NCBI GenBank assembly: GCA_964030475.1
Contig: CAXIPT010000003.1
Span: 1,170,369-1,234,368, forward strand
Source of the DNA: Tethya wilhelma
Lineage: Eukaryota > Porifera > Demospongiae > Tethyida > Tethyidae
Direction: 5' to 3'
DNA: 64,000 nt
Part shown: in pieces, positions 50,499-57,500 of the stretch
How positions within the stretch are numbered: position 1 is the first letter of the stretch
How the letters are laid out: each line of letters begins with the position of its first letter
Notes under the pieces: model-generated
The model's database searches: none
What the model saw: only the letters and a program-made list of their open reading frames with translations
Told to the model about the DNA's origin: nothing
Made by a program: the position numbers and the translations under genes

Positions 50499-50700
50499 GT
50501 CCAATGACTCCCTTCCGACTGCTCAAACTTGTTTCTTTCAACTTCGTGTTCCAAGCTACTCCTCTCAGGAGATCTTAGCAGAGAGACTTCGCTACGCCAT
50601 TAGAAACTGTCGCAGTATTGACATGGACAACTACATGCTGAGGAGAAGTGGCAGTGACTATTATGATGACTCAGACTATGACATCTATGACTCAGATTAA
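6603..50700 (+). CDS. HERC1: HERC1-like giant HECT E3 ubiquitin ligase (5' partial, about 54 exons)
   Basis: Exons with consistent GT-AG borders and phases give about 3,200 codons. The order matches animal HERC1 after its first RCC1 domain: helical region, SPRY, conserved [14 protein letters not shown] block, UBA, low-complexity linker, WD40 repeats, second RCC1-like domain, C-terminal HECT. HERC1 is a cytoplasmic/Golgi-associated E3 that takes ubiquitin from an E2 onto its HECT cysteine; its RCC1 domains bind small GTPases or clathrin in vertebrates. Vertebrate HERC1 is about 4,860 residues, so about a third (N-terminus plus first RCC1 domain) is missing here. The first visible exon has a splice acceptor, so the start is elsewhere. 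Two exons are duplicated beside gaps (34105-35736; 44263-45154), and one 18-kb intron holds other genes. Exons are given in the block entries. Confidence 0.92.
6873..6952 (+). repeat. tRNA-like sequence (SINE head or tRNA pseudogene)
   Basis: TGGCTTAGTGG resembles a polymerase III A box. GGGTTTGATTCC, about 40 bases on, resembles a B box. A T-rich run follows. The anticodon arm does not fold cleanly, so a working tRNA is unlikely. It lies in a HERC1 intron. Confidence 0.45.
8542..8655 (-). repeat. inverted copy of 6382-6496 next to gap 8541
   Basis: Reverse complement of the segment upstream of the first HERC1 exon, ending within a few bases of the next HERC1 coding exon. It could be a genuine inverted duplication or a chimeric contig end. 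Confidence 0.8.
9285..9552 (+). mobile_element. tRNA-derived SINE with A-rich tail
   Basis: The tRNA-like head has an A-box-like TGGCCTGGTGG and a perfect B box GGTTCGAGTCC at 9346-9356. A body with the motif CTTCGGAGGGGATGTT follows, then an A-rich tail (9519-9552) interrupted by C. The body motif resembles central domains shared by several invertebrate SINEs (recollection, not a search). It is inserted in a HERC1 intron, same strand. Confidence 0.72.
11028..11268. mobile_element. foldback MITE, same family as 47651-47920
   Basis: Imperfect inverted arms: GTATCATTACAATCAGCATGAAGAGAGC at one end pairs loosely with GCTCTCTTCGTGCTGATTTCATTGGTACC at the other. The arms and the interior phrases AAAATGGCC and TTTGAAAGCTC match the element in the HERC1 intron at 47651-47920. 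Confidence 0.55.
12318..12523. mobile_element. 206-bp MITE with perfect 24-bp TIRs and TA target duplication
   Basis: The ends are CCGTATAGCTCCAAATTTTC and its exact inverse, continuing GTGG for 24 bp in all. TA flanks both sides. A duplicate of the surrounding intron at 61061-61080 lacks the element and has a single TA, which fixes the borders. The target and ends suggest mobilisation by a Tc1/mariner-type transposase; no transposase is encoded. Confidence 0.9.
12824..13076. mobile_element. possible foldback MITE
   Basis: CCATCTGGTTTTGAGAATGC near 12830 is mirrored by GCATTCTCAAACCAGATGG near 13055-13072, giving about 20-bp terminal inverted repeats. Target duplication not clear. Confidence 0.45.
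13077..14423. other. HERC1 intron sequence without recognised gene
   Basis: AT-rich. Two minus-strand open frames (13061-13363 and 14022-14255) resemble no family I know and have no splice or repeat context that would support them. A lone MITE-like end (ACCGTAAATCGCAAAATTTTCG) lies near 13779. Confidence 0.4.
14424..14780. mobile_element. 357-bp non-autonomous element, TIRs and 7-bp target duplication
   Basis: The left end TAGCGATGTCAGACCTC and the inverse of the right end match at 16 of 17 bases. The direct repeat ATAGTGA flanks both sides (14417-14423 and 14781-14787). No coding capacity. Target length suggests a hAT-like or related superfamily. Confidence 0.78.
14866..15300. repeat. dispersed repeat, copy 1 (copy 2 at 17898-18310)
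   Basis: The first about 75 bases (ATCATACGTACGGTAGTACG, then AATGGGCCGA and GTCCCATAGACACAATACAA) match copy 2 closely. Later blocks (GCACTCGTAGAGAGCGCTAG, then GAAGCCA) match more weakly. Contains a short ACTT tandem run near 15107-15125. Confidence 0.65.
15485..15908. mobile_element. foldback element with about 105-bp inverted arms
   Basis: 15485-15594 (CAAGTAGTAAAAATTTC through ATTTCGGCACATGACTACTTC) is repeated inverted at 15804-15908 almost perfectly, around a 200-bp spacer. Single-arm relatives occur at 19065-19130 and near 6243. No clear target duplication. Confidence 0.8.
16716..16800 (-). repeat. tRNA-like sequence (SINE head or tRNA pseudogene)
   Basis: On the minus strand, TGGCTTGGTGG (A-box-like) is followed by GGGTTCGATTCC (B box). 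Between them, a seven-base loop CTAGCAA sits on a four-pair stem and would read anticodon AGC. The acceptor stem does not pair, so a functional tRNA-Ala is unlikely. Confidence 0.45.
16983..17860 (-). CDS. partial transmembrane-2A-Death-domain gene (paralogue of 50996-58431)
   Basis: Three minus-strand exons with matching phase-1 junctions: 17585-17860, 17349-17525, 16983-17255. Exon 1 carries a membrane helix ([16 protein letters not shown]) and a conserved domain ([28 protein letters not shown]). Exon 2 carries a Leu-rich helix ending in the 2A motif [14 protein letters not shown]. Exon 3 is a Death domain ([34 protein letters not shown]). Its first helix exon, first Death domain, linker and ankyrin exons have no counterpart nearby, and repeats flank it. 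It is either a broken duplicate or a short gene whose last exon reads through to a stop near 16858. It lies inside a HERC1 intron on the opposite strand. Confidence 0.78.
17898..18310. repeat. dispersed repeat, copy 2 of 14866-15300
   Basis: Strong match at the start (CATCATACGTACGGTAGTAC, then AGGAATGGGCCGACTGTCCC), then patchy matches. It occupies the place where exon 1 of the Death gene paralogue would be expected. Confidence 0.6.
18311..19200. other. gene-free intron sequence with repeat remnants
   Basis: No coding exon recognised. An ACAGAC/AC microsatellite lies near 18993-19018, and a single arm of the foldback family at 19065-19130. It ends at the gap at 19201. Confidence 0.5.
19202..20150 (-). 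CDS. beta-helix multipass membrane protein A, N-terminal part (cut by gap)
   Basis: Open from a likely start at 20150 ([10 protein letters not shown]; an upstream in-frame ATG at 20201 is possible) to the N at 19201. It has a signal peptide and the domain shared with the intact gene at 20990-24307: [31 protein letters not shown], then beta-helix coils [10 protein letters not shown] and [12 protein letters not shown]. Many N-glycosylation sequons point to an extracellular location. The C-terminal membrane region is missing because of the gap, so whether the gene is intact cannot be told. Confidence 0.72.
20990..24307 (-). CDS. beta-helix ectodomain, multipass membrane protein B (intact, 1,105 codons)
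   Basis: Single uninterrupted frame from ATG at 24307 to TAA at 20990. Residues 1-23 are a signal peptide. About 40-410 is an extracellular region ending in right-handed beta-helix coils (repeated [33 protein letters not shown] patterns). About 415-690 is rich in cysteine ([47 protein letters not shown]), like EGF/ephrin-receptor-type modules. From residue 696 there are about 8-10 membrane helices ([60 protein letters not shown]). A roughly 70-residue basic then acidic tail follows. I recall similar unnamed proteins in sponges and cnidarians; function is unknown, and a surface receptor or adhesion role is inference. Three other copies lie in the window. Confidence 0.85.
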   Translation of the reverse strand: MSRWILYKTVAVLATFAVYTESAAIKSVNYTGEKQVIVVTPDNKTQCPSVKCYTFEELITMQDLQMETARWLEIKFLPGRHFVREASTNQRIQQHLHVRKKYYVELSELKVESTAAPVIDDKRIRFSMTEINYLNVTGLTFKRMQRIYATGCEQITIKNILFLGSVIAATKSTSVHITNTTVLPIELIEVTSNSFVPTSIWISTSKEAIFNNLICGALVVLRRIKTVKFQEYVTIRDRNGAALQVYESKVHFDVNSLTIISNNTYLTEVQETAIVHIFEKSHILLNENSTVKFQNNMASGCGGMTLEGKSHLTFYNNSTLIFTGNTGEGNGGALALYQMSTILFRKDTEIQFINNTAGKKGGAIYIHDSNYIRSGKPKVSISGLCPSPGLQTDVKSIFFINNTATIAGNEIYGGWIDWPNKCELQHFLSFQSSRMNDLSMISSNPVRVCMCTNSTPDCNITNYNTSLYPGQTLKLEAVAVGQRFGTVPSTILAEYMQKSIGKFEQGQNTQKVGRNCSPLQYTVLSSNSLEKINLQTDKTLPIPTIYCHNRCYKNRTRQLNERLQIPLLVLLFSNFTISIELLECPLGFLPLDNKCTCHPKLVKSDVTCNESNYWIHQPRTIWINATTEHILHNTKYGILVHTNCPFDYCKRNNSINLKNPQDQCDYDRSLILCGACRNNFSHVFGTSRCKKCSNLWVLLIVPTFILAGILIVAFLIILDLTVSIGTINGLIFYANILRANQAVFFPTKQANTFEFLNVFIAWLNLDLGVETCFYDGLDAYTKTWLQFLFPLYIWLLVSLIIVSSHYSSTVSRWSGTNAVQVLATLFLLSYVKLLRLIITVFLSTTITYPDGYTRRVWLYDGNIDFLQGKHVPLFIAALLTLVILTLPYTTTLTTIQCLQRHKSCKRALFWVHKFKPIFDAHTGPYKSKHRYWTGLLLLVRVALLLVFTINFSGDPSINLLAITISVLCLSMNFQFIGGPYRSKMINLLELSFYFNTIALSTSTIYRINTESNSTAVTTISTSIAFIAFILIVIYHATERITETRRGARLKHSIKERVMACVRQSTPTTFTIILRGQQATLTDTVSHSSIELKEPLLADVVQVKQN
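24308..25576. other. intergenic region between beta-helix genes B and C
   Basis: AT-rich, no coding frame recognised. It contains the foldback element at about 24919-25250 and otherwise presumably the promoter of gene B. Confidence 0.5.
24919..25250. mobile_element. possible foldback MITE
   Basis: TGCCGCCCGGCTACGAAAAATG at the left is mirrored by CATTTTCGTAGCCGGAGACGGCA at the right. A nested inverted pair GACTGGAAACG / CGTTTCCAGTC lies inside. Ends TTAGCC and GGTTAA are weakly complementary. Confidence 0.5.
25577..30112 (-). pseudogene. beta-helix multipass membrane protein C, disrupted by frameshifts and a transposon
   Basis: Collinear with gene B across its whole length, but broken. The ectodomain frame (start about 30112, [10 protein letters not shown]) runs to about 28740, where a CA-repeat expansion shifts it. 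Further shifts lie near 28570, 28350, 28090, 27525 and 27212 (a 4-base ATGC insertion). An 1.1-kb foldback element (about 25888-27030) splits the last membrane helices. The final exon piece 25577-25887 keeps the tail ending ADVVQVKKD. The first 450 codons remain open, so a truncated secreted product cannot be excluded, but the membrane receptor is lost. Confidence 0.85.
25888..27030. mobile_element. foldback transposon with about 445-bp inverted arms
   Basis: Arms 25888-26333 and 26590-27030 are inverted copies at roughly 90 percent identity by eye. The ends read GAGTAAGTAATCTATTG / CAATAGATTACTTACTC, flanked by TATA. Comparison with gene B (CTGTATATTGTGGAGGTTGAG, uninterrupted) fixes the insertion point. 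No transposase frame in the 250-bp spacer. Confidence 0.88.
30487..31388 (+). other. HERC1: HERC1 exons, SPRY domain
   Basis: Exons 30487-30756 and 31071-31388. The first follows exon 11969-12081 in phase across an 18.4-kb intron (CAK then [15 protein letters not shown]). The pair encodes a SPRY/B30.2-type domain: [70 protein letters not shown] domains bind protein partners, and the position in the chain fits vertebrate HERC1. Confidence 0.88.
31520..32319 (-). CDS. orphan minus-strand exons between two assembly gaps
   Basis: Exons 32166-32319 ([20 protein letters not shown], then [17 protein letters not shown]) and 31990-32093 ([20 protein letters not shown]) have GT-AG borders and fit in phase. 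A third candidate at about 31520-31606 ([18 protein letters not shown]) runs into the gap and does not fit in phase directly. I do not recognise the family. The piece is bounded by gaps at 31519 and 32769-32781, so it may be a contig wrongly placed inside a HERC1 intron or a real nested gene fragment. Confidence 0.5.
32336..32409. repeat. (AC)n microsatellite
   Basis: Almost uninterrupted CA/AC dinucleotides. Antisense GTG frames across it are artefacts. Confidence 0.95.
32742..32868. repeat. (AC)n microsatellite containing a 13-N gap
   Basis: AC repeats flank N at 32769-32781. The repeat end supplies the polypyrimidine-poor acceptor CACACACAG for the next HERC1 exon. Confidence 0.95.
32869..36182 (+). 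other. HERC1: HERC1 exons, middle conserved block
   Basis: Exons 32869-33042, 33173-33301, 33644-33831, 34105-34291, 34530-34677, 36015-36182, with an extra copy of two exons at 35164-35350 and 35589-35736. [19 protein letters not shown] matches the HERC1 block after [15 protein letters not shown] followed by [11 protein letters not shown] matches the segment before UBA. The extra exon pair totals 335 bases and cannot follow the first pair in frame (exon 34677 ends in phase 1, exon 35164 needs phase 2), so only one copy can be used. Confidence 0.85.
33857..35973 (+). repeat. HERC1: tandem duplication of 1,058 bp across gap 34915
   Basis: 33857-34914 and 34916-35973 appear identical, offset 1,059, separated by a single N. 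Most likely the two overlapping ends of adjacent contigs left unmerged. Confidence 0.92.
36557..37195 (+). other. HERC1: HERC1 exons, UBA domain
   Basis: Exons 36557-36824 and 37102-37195. After a Pro/Ser/Glu-rich stretch, [20 protein letters not shown] continues into [16 protein letters not shown]. This is the MGF-loop and three-helix pattern of a ubiquitin-associated domain at the same place as in vertebrate HERC1. A CA repeat (37079-37098) precedes the second exon. Confidence 0.85.
37409..39275 (+). other. HERC1: HERC1 exons, charged linker and helical block before WD40
   Basis: Exons 37409-37540 (Arg/Gln/Glu-rich, likely coiled coil), 37767-37872 and the long 38259-39275. The long exon matches HERC1 upstream of its WD40 repeats: [87 protein letters not shown]. 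It contains a basic run [13 protein letters not shown] that could act as a nuclear or membrane-contact signal (inference). Confidence 0.85.
39401..43170 (+). other. HERC1: HERC1 exons, WD40 repeat region
   Basis: Exons 39401-39450, 39528-39574, 39714-39891, 40159-40291, 40455-40577, 40727-40857, 41003-41071, 41170-41285, 41546-41783, 42019-42117, 42350-42523, 42895-43170. WD-like units include [10 protein letters not shown] ... [31 protein letters not shown], and [20 protein letters not shown] followed by SVRIWDLM. The last exons match the HERC1 linker before the second RCC1 domain ([40 protein letters not shown]). WD repeats form a propeller scaffold for partners or substrates. Confidence 0.85.
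40407..40446. repeat. (CT)n microsatellite
   Basis: TCTCTC run forming the polypyrimidine tract before a HERC1 exon. A T-rich run of about 30 bases lies at 41483-41513 in a nearby intron. Confidence 0.85.
44263..45154 (+). repeat. HERC1: duplicated RCC1 exon around gap 44657
   Basis: Exons 44263-44459 and 44958-45154 are both 197 bp, differ at several mostly silent bases (protein change Asp to Glu in AVTDTG/AVTETG), and share flanking intron motifs that have diverged more. A gap and a (GA)n run (44658-44720) lie between. Both need entry phase 1 and exit phase 0, so they cannot be spliced together in frame. Confidence 0.85.
45918..46146. mobile_element. 229-bp MITE with CCGTATAGCCGG ends, TA target
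   Basis: Terminal inverted repeats CCGTATAGCCGGAAAATTTG / CAAATTTTCCGGCTATACGG, flanked by TA. The interior is full of GGCGGAT / ATCCGCC inverted motifs. A longer flank word TATTACACAGATTT occurs on both sides (near 45891 and 46147). It lies in a HERC1 intron. Confidence 0.85.
47036..47225. mobile_element. decayed MITE of the GGCGATTTTAAATTTGG type
   Basis: Words such as TTGGCGATTTTAAATTTGG, ACTGTTTGGCAATTTG and CAAATTTACCC recur in 63590-63725. They resemble a degraded relative of the element at 45918-46146. Ends not resolved. Confidence 0.45.
47651..47920. mobile_element. foldback MITE with imperfect about 90-bp arms
   Basis: ATCTCAGGCT ... GATTAGCATGAAAAGATCTTTC at the left pairs with the inverse of GAAATCTCTCTTCATGCCAATC ... 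AGCCTGAGATAT at the right. Related to 11028-11268; both sit in HERC1 introns. Confidence 0.65.
47984..50700 (+). other. HERC1: HERC1 exons, HECT catalytic domain and stop
   Basis: Exons 47984-48144, 48288-48453, 48664-48912, 49084-49164, 49360-49512, 49733-49866, 50090-50264, 50500-50700. HECT landmarks: [25 protein letters not shown]-like [47 protein letters not shown], and [16 protein letters not shown] with the predicted ubiquitin-accepting cysteine codon at 50530-50532. The C-terminus [19 protein letters not shown] is HERC1-like and ends in an acidic Asp/Tyr tail. All catalytic parts look intact. An AATAAA lies at 50766-50771. Confidence 0.93.
49175..49223. repeat. (CA)n microsatellite
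   Basis: About 49 bases of CA dinucleotides in a HERC1 intron. Confidence 0.95.
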
Positions 50701-50765
50701 CGTATAGTGGCACTATTTATAGCAATAATTATTATCTTTTGAGTTATATGCATGCATATAATAAG

Positions 50766-50771
50766 AATAAA
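50766..50771 (+). terminator. HERC1: poly(A) signal candidate of HERC1
   Basis: AATAAA 66 bases after the stop, the first hexamer in the 295-bp tail-to-tail spacer shared with the ankyrin gene. Confidence 0.5.
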
Positions 50772-50995
50772 TATATATATATAACACAAATTTTATTGGT
50801 ATACTATATATAATCATAATAAAATAATCAGTAATAACACACTAAATAAAACACAAACTTTATAGACCAATATTGGTGTACACCTACATAATATTATACG
50901 AGCACTGTATATAACAAAAATAACTAATATTACAACATATGTACAATAAAGATTTAAAATTTAATATAATTATGCTTGGTACGTATCATCTATAG

Positions 50996-53900
50996 TTAAG
51001 TGACTAGATATTGAAAAAGGTGTAGGTGCCCAAAATGTTCTGCATAGCTGAGAGGAGTCATCCCAAACATATCAACTTTATTTGGATCATAGTCGTAAGG
51101 CTTTGAAGTGAGGAGTTTCACAACTTTAAGTTGTCCACCCATAGCAGCAAGATGGAGAGGAGTTTGATTGTGATTGTTAGTCACTGAAGGACTACACTTT
51201 ACATCATCAATCAAATACTTTACTATATCCATACGATCTGCTTTTGCTGCAAAGTGAAGAGGAGTGTTACCATTGGGTCCTGGAATATTTGGATGACACT
51301 TGAAGTTTTTGATGAAGACTTTTACTAAATTAGTGTGACCACCATTGGTTGCACAGTGAAGAGGTGTGATACCTGATCCATCCCTACAGGAAGGATCGCA
51401 ACCCTTTGAAACTAGGAGTTTCACAACTTCTAGTTGCCCGAACATAGCAGCATGATGAAGAGGTGTTTCACTAGTAGTGTTAGTCACTGAAGGGCTGCAC
51501 TTTGCATCATCAATCAAATACTTTACTATATCAATATGACCCATTTGTGCTGCAACATGAAGTGGAGTGTTACCCACAGGTCCTGGTATACAAGGATCGC
51601 ACTTTAACTGTTTAATGAAGAACGTGACTATATTCAAGTAACCCTTAGCAGCTGCACCATGAAGAGGAGTGACACCATTAATGTTTCTACAAAATGGGTC
51701 ACAACCTTTATCCAAACTGAGTAACTTGACAGCTTGTAGTTTTCCATTCATGGCAGCAATCGAAAGAGGAGTGACTTTATGTTTAGTCTCTTGTGAGGGG
51801 TTACAGTTGGCAATGTCAATTAGATAGTTTATTAGTTCTACATGTTCATATTTAGCTGCATAATGAAGAGGAGTCCATCCATTTTGACCAAGAACATTAG
51901 GGTCACACTCTAACTCGGTGATGAAGAATTTGACAACATTTAAGTGACCATAACGTGAAGCAAAGTGAAGAGGAGTGTCACTATCAACTCTAGCAGATGG
52001 ATTCCAACCTTTGTCTACTAGTAACTTAACAGCATCCAAATGACCATTTCCAGCCGCCAAGTGAAGTGGAGTAGCTTTATCTCTAGTCTCTTGTGAGGGG
52101 TTACACTTTGCAACATTGATCAACAATTTCATTACATTCACATGACCATCCAGTGCAGCAAAGTGAAGAGGAGTTCTGTTGTCCGTATTTTTATGACATG
52201 GATCACACCCTTTGTCTATTAGCAACTGGACAGCTTCTAGTTGACCATTAGCAGCAGCAATGTGAAGAGGAGTTGATTTATCACTAATCTCTAGTGATGG
52301 GTTACATTTTGCAACATTGATTAAATATTTTATCACGTCTACATGACCTTTTTGCGCTGCATAATGAAGAAGAGTCCAACCATTTTCCTTAGGAATGTTT
52401 GGATCACTTTCTAAGTTGGTGATAAAGAATTCCACTAAACTTGAGTGACCATAAAGTCTTGCATTGTCAAGAGGAGTGGTATTATTTATGTCTCTACATA
52501 ATAGATCACAACCTTTGTCTACTAATAGCTTGACAGCTTCTAATTGACCTTTTCCAGCAGCAATGTGAAGAGAAGTAGCTTTATCACTAGTCTCTTGTGA
52601 GGGGTTACATTTTGCAACATCAATCAAATATTTCATTACATTTACATGACCACCTTGAGCTGCAAAATGGAGAGGTGTCCAACTTCTTCGGCCAGTAATG
52701 TTTGGATCACACTTTAACTCTGTAACAAAGAATTTTACTATATTCTCACGACCATGCAAAGCAGCAAAATGAAGAGGAGTTAAACCATCACCATTTCTAC
52801 AAGATGAATCATAACCGCAGTCCAGTAATAGCTTGATGGCTTTGAGTTGACCATTTCCAGCAGCAATGTGAAGTATATTACTATTTGTTCGTAAAGGGTT
52901 ACATTTTGCAATGTCTATTAAATACTTCATTACATCCACATGTCCACCTTGAGCTGCATAATGAAGAGGTGTCCAATTTTTTCCTCCTATAATGTTTGGA
53001 TCACATTTTAAGTCTGTAACAAAGAATTTCACTATGTTCTTGTGGCCATTTTCTGCAGCGAAGTGAAGAGGAGTATTACCGTCATTATTTTTATCAGAAG
53101 GATCACAACCTTTGTCTAGTAGTAACTTGACAACTTCTAGGTGTCCATTTCCAGCAGCAATGTGAAGACTATTCTCTTTTAAGGGGTTACATTTTGCGAT
53201 GTCAATCAAATACTTCATTACATCCACATGACCGCCTTGAGCTGCATAATGAAGAAGTGTCCAACCTTTTTGTCCAGTAATGTTTGGATCACACTTTAAC
53301 TCTGTAGTGTAGAATTCTACTACATTCGCATGACCTTTTACTGCAGCAAAGTGTAGAGGAGCCATGCCATTAATATCTTTACAGAATGGATCACAACCTT
53401 TGCGTCGTAGTAACTTGACGGCTTCGAGTTGACCATGAGCAGCAGCAACATGAAGAGGAGTGACTTTGGAACGATTCTCTTGTGAAGGGCTACATTTTCC
53501 ACTGACAATTAAGTACTCCACTACATCCACATGTCCACCTTGAGCTGCACAATGAATTGGCATCAAATCTTTTTCTCCAGTAATGTTTGGATCACATTTT
53601 AATACTGAAATGAAGAATTTTACTATGTTTAAGTGACCTTTGCCAGAAGCAAGATGAAAAGGAGTGTTCCCAACGTTATTTCTACTAGCTATGTTACACC
53701 CTCTGTCTAATAGCAACTTGACAGCTTCTAGGTGCCCACTTCTAGCAGCTAGATGAAGAGAAGTTTGTCCCTCATCACTTTTTTGAGAAGGATTACATTT
53801 CGCACTGTCAATCAAATATTTCACAGTGTCCACGTGTCCCTCCTGGGCTGCACAATGAAGAGGTGTGAAACCAACTTTTCCTGAAATGTTGGGCTCACAG

Positions 53901-54532
53901 TTTAGCTTTTCAATGATAAACTTTACAATGTCAGTGTGACCTTTAAACGAAGCATAATGGAGAGATGTAAGCTCAAGTTCAGTTTTGTCAGTAATAATCT
54001 CATTGACATCATAATACTTCTCAAATTCTTTAGCTAGGTACTTGAATACGTCAAGATTTCCTCCAATACAAACAGCATGTAGTGGAGTGATACGGTAATA
54101 ACTTTTACCCTTATACATCGGATCAACATTTTGTTCAGATATTAGATATTTTACAATGTCAAGGTGTCCAAGCCGAGCTGCTAGGTGCAGTGGAGTTTCA
54201 CCAAAATTATTGATGGCAGAAGGACTAAACTGTTCAATTTCAACAAAACACTTCAGAACATCAAGGTGATGACCTTTAACAGCACAATGAAGAGCTGTGT
54301 TTCCCGACTGATCCTTTTGTAATGGACTGATTGAGGTACCTTGAGTATCCATTAGAATCTTAACCTGATCTAGTTTTCCATCAAGAGCTGCAATGTGTAA
54401 CGGAGTAGCTATTCCACGAGTTGTAGTCTGTTCCTGATCAAGTTGCTGTCGCTGAGCTTCATCGTAACTTTGGGTAGGTTCAAAGTCTACCTCAAGGTCG
54501 TAAGGATCAATGTCCATATCCTGATCTATATC
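50996..54532 (-). repeat. ankyrin array with about 300-bp higher-order period
   Basis: About 33 ankyrin units in one exon. In the middle they cycle as triplets: GWTPLHYAAQGGHVDVMKYL, then TPLHIAAGNGQLEAVKLLLD, then TPLHFAALHGRENIVKFFVT. Equivalent points such as the codons for ELKCDPNITG recur about every 290-303 bases (near 52706, 53001, 53290, 53593). This suggests expansion by three-repeat blocks. Confidence 0.85.
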
Positions 54533-57500
54533 CTACATATGAAATATGCATGTATTTGTATATGTCATTATAGTGATTTTACCAGACTATAAATATAATG
54601 ACATATAAGTATAATGTTATACATGTACATGACAATTATCATGACAAGTGTATACCGTACCTGTTTTGGCTCTGTTGATATACTTGTACCTTTTCCTGAA
54701 TCATGTACACTAGGTGAACCACCAGGTCCACCATCTGGTTTATCATCTCCATGGTGACCATCATCATCACCATCCTCATCCTGGTGACGAGGATATTGGT
54801 AGGCACCAGCAGAGATTTTAATAACTCCAAGATCTGCTAGATCTTCTTCTTGCTTAGAAGAGAGAGGGAATGTAATCTTATAGACTTGTTGAGGGAGTTG
54901 AAGTGTTAACTCTATACATCCTCGTCTAATAGACTTGAGTATTGGTAGCCAGTTTTCCAGATTCAAAATTTGAGCGATTGCTTTTACTAATTCTGTTAAC
55001 TGATCAAGTCCACATCCTTCATATTTTTTAGGATGCAATTTAACAAGGAATGAGGGCCAACCTTGAATAGTTACTCCCAAGTCTGGGGGACATTTAAACA
55101 CTGTTCGCTTTGCATACATCTTGAACTCTTTTTCATAATCTGTAAGGGCTTGCCTTAGTTCCGCTACTCCTTCTTCATTGACAAGACGTGTAATGATCAC
55201 TTCCACCAAACAATAATTAAAGAATGAAGAGTAATCACTTATTATTTTCATGGCATTTTCTATTGACTGTGCTGTTTGAAGTTGATCCTGAAGCTCTGCT
55301 TGTTGATCACACTGGCTATTAGGACGTAGCCAATTAACTTTTCTAAACTGAGATACACAAAACATAATATACTCAACAGTCTTTTTCTGCTTATTTAAAA
55401 AAAATTCTGTGATGTTAATCAGATTCTGGAATTTTTTAGTCATATCATCAAATTCCATACTAAGCTGAACTTTAATTAATTCTGCTTCTTCGGGATCCTC
55501 ACTGTAACTAGGTAAATCATCAAGGTAAGGAAAGCTGTATTTTGCTTTTTTGGGGGCTGGAAGACTTTTATCACTATCTTTAGTGCCACACGCATCATAA
55601 TTAGAATCAGCTGCACACAGAGCAATAAAAAAAGGATAATGGCATACAATTAATTGTTTATTGTTTACTTAAGCACAAAGCCTGCTTGACATCCAATTAA
55701 TTAAGCATTTTTAATTGTATGCAGCTGCAGTCACTGGGTCTTTTAAACTAACCATTGCAGTGTTTTTCCCATAGTTCTTCTGCTAGTCCTCTCTTGCTAA
55801 CAGTAGATGCTCTCAAACACTCTAAAATGGACTCCCAACAGATTGGTGTCTTGGTGTTGCCATCCAACCAGTATCCCAGCATCTCACTCAGTCGACGATC
55901 AACAGATGGAAACATGTCTTCAATAGAACTGAGTTGAGAGAGTGGAATTTCCAACTGAACTCCAATTTCATGCCACTTGTCTTTCGCTGGGCTGAGTGCT
56001 TCAGTTAATATCGCCAATTCCAAACCTGTAAGTTAGACAAACAACCAAATTATTTAATAATTATATGAAACTGTAAAATGCGAGTTACATTAGACTAAAC
56101 TAGCATGTATGACATTACAAGCCTTGTCGTCCTCACCATGAATTAAAGGTGCCCACAAACTTACCACTCTTATTCCCATGAAGAGGAGCTACATTGGCAG
56201 TAACAGACCTCACAGTCACTGAATCAGAGTCAAAGGATATTGGTCTTCTTCTCTTCTGAGGAAAATCTCTGGTAGCTACATGTATGAGAGCAAAGAATTA
56301 ACAGCATGCACGAATGCTAACACAGAACCTAACAAAAAAATCATATACTGAAATAATAATGATTGTAGATTTGCAGACAAAATAAATTAATAATACTTTA
56401 CTTACAGGATGACTGTAGACTTAAATCCTGCAACTTTAGATCTTGTAACTGGCAAATGTCTGTAGCAATTCCATTTTGACCAATTGACTGCAGAGCAACT
56501 ACTAAACTCTCCCAAGATCGTGGACCACTTAGTTTGGTTAGAACATCATCTTCCGCTCTAAGCCAGGCAGCAACCATGTCTCTTGGTAGTTCCTTCATAT
56601 ATTGTAGTTTGGAAAGATACAATCCTAGAGCTTGTCCTAATTCAATGATATGCTCTTTTTCCATAGCTTTGAGACACTGACACACAGCCAAATGATCCTT
56701 ATTAAATTCAAGCTCTAGAGATATAATAACATGCAGAGGTAAATAACAATGTTGTCATCTTGCAAGTTTGTGATTATACTATTCACCATGAAAGGGTCCA
56801 GGGTTTCTCTCCACATCTCCAGCTAGTAGGAGGAGCATTGCCAGTAGCACTAGAGAGGACAGTTGGAGGAAGAATGAGACCACTCCCATCATGAGATCAC
56901 GGGCAGTGGGAGGAGTCTGGTCATCTCGTTTTGCAGAGGAACATGATGAGGTACAAACACACCTCAAGACAACTGGAGACAATAGAAAAAACTTCATCAA
57001 AGAAACAGTACAACATTGTACATGTATGTATAAAAAAGACACACAAATACATATTTGAAAACTAAAATTCTCTTATCTTTACAAACAATCCCAACTAAAA
57101 ATAAGGTCCAGTAAAGGACTGATCTCAATGTTTGCTCCGGCAAATATATAGCTAGTATCACTGGTAAAAGACCGAGTCACTTAAATGCTTATAGCCTTGA
57201 GAACTAGGAGTGTTACCGAGTATAGCGGGAAATTTTTGTATGGTGCAAATTTTCGTATTTTTCGTATGCCGTTCGAATATACGAAAATTAAAACTGCGAA
57301 AATTTAACTTCCGCATTATGCATATACGAGCGCGCGCCGCGTATACGAAATTTAAAACTACAAAAAAATTTTCTGGTGCATTTTTAACAATTTATACGAA
57401 ATTTTGAACTACGAATATTTCCCGCTATACAGTACTTTGAAAGCCATAGAGGTCTAACCAAGAATGTACTTTAAATATTACAAATTGGCAGGTCGATACA

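Noticed and set aside
56803..56842. 2A motif taken as part of an integrated virus
   Set aside because: It lies in a spliced gene with host-type domains, in-phase introns and no capsid, polymerase or protease sequence nearby. A cellular 2A is the better reading.
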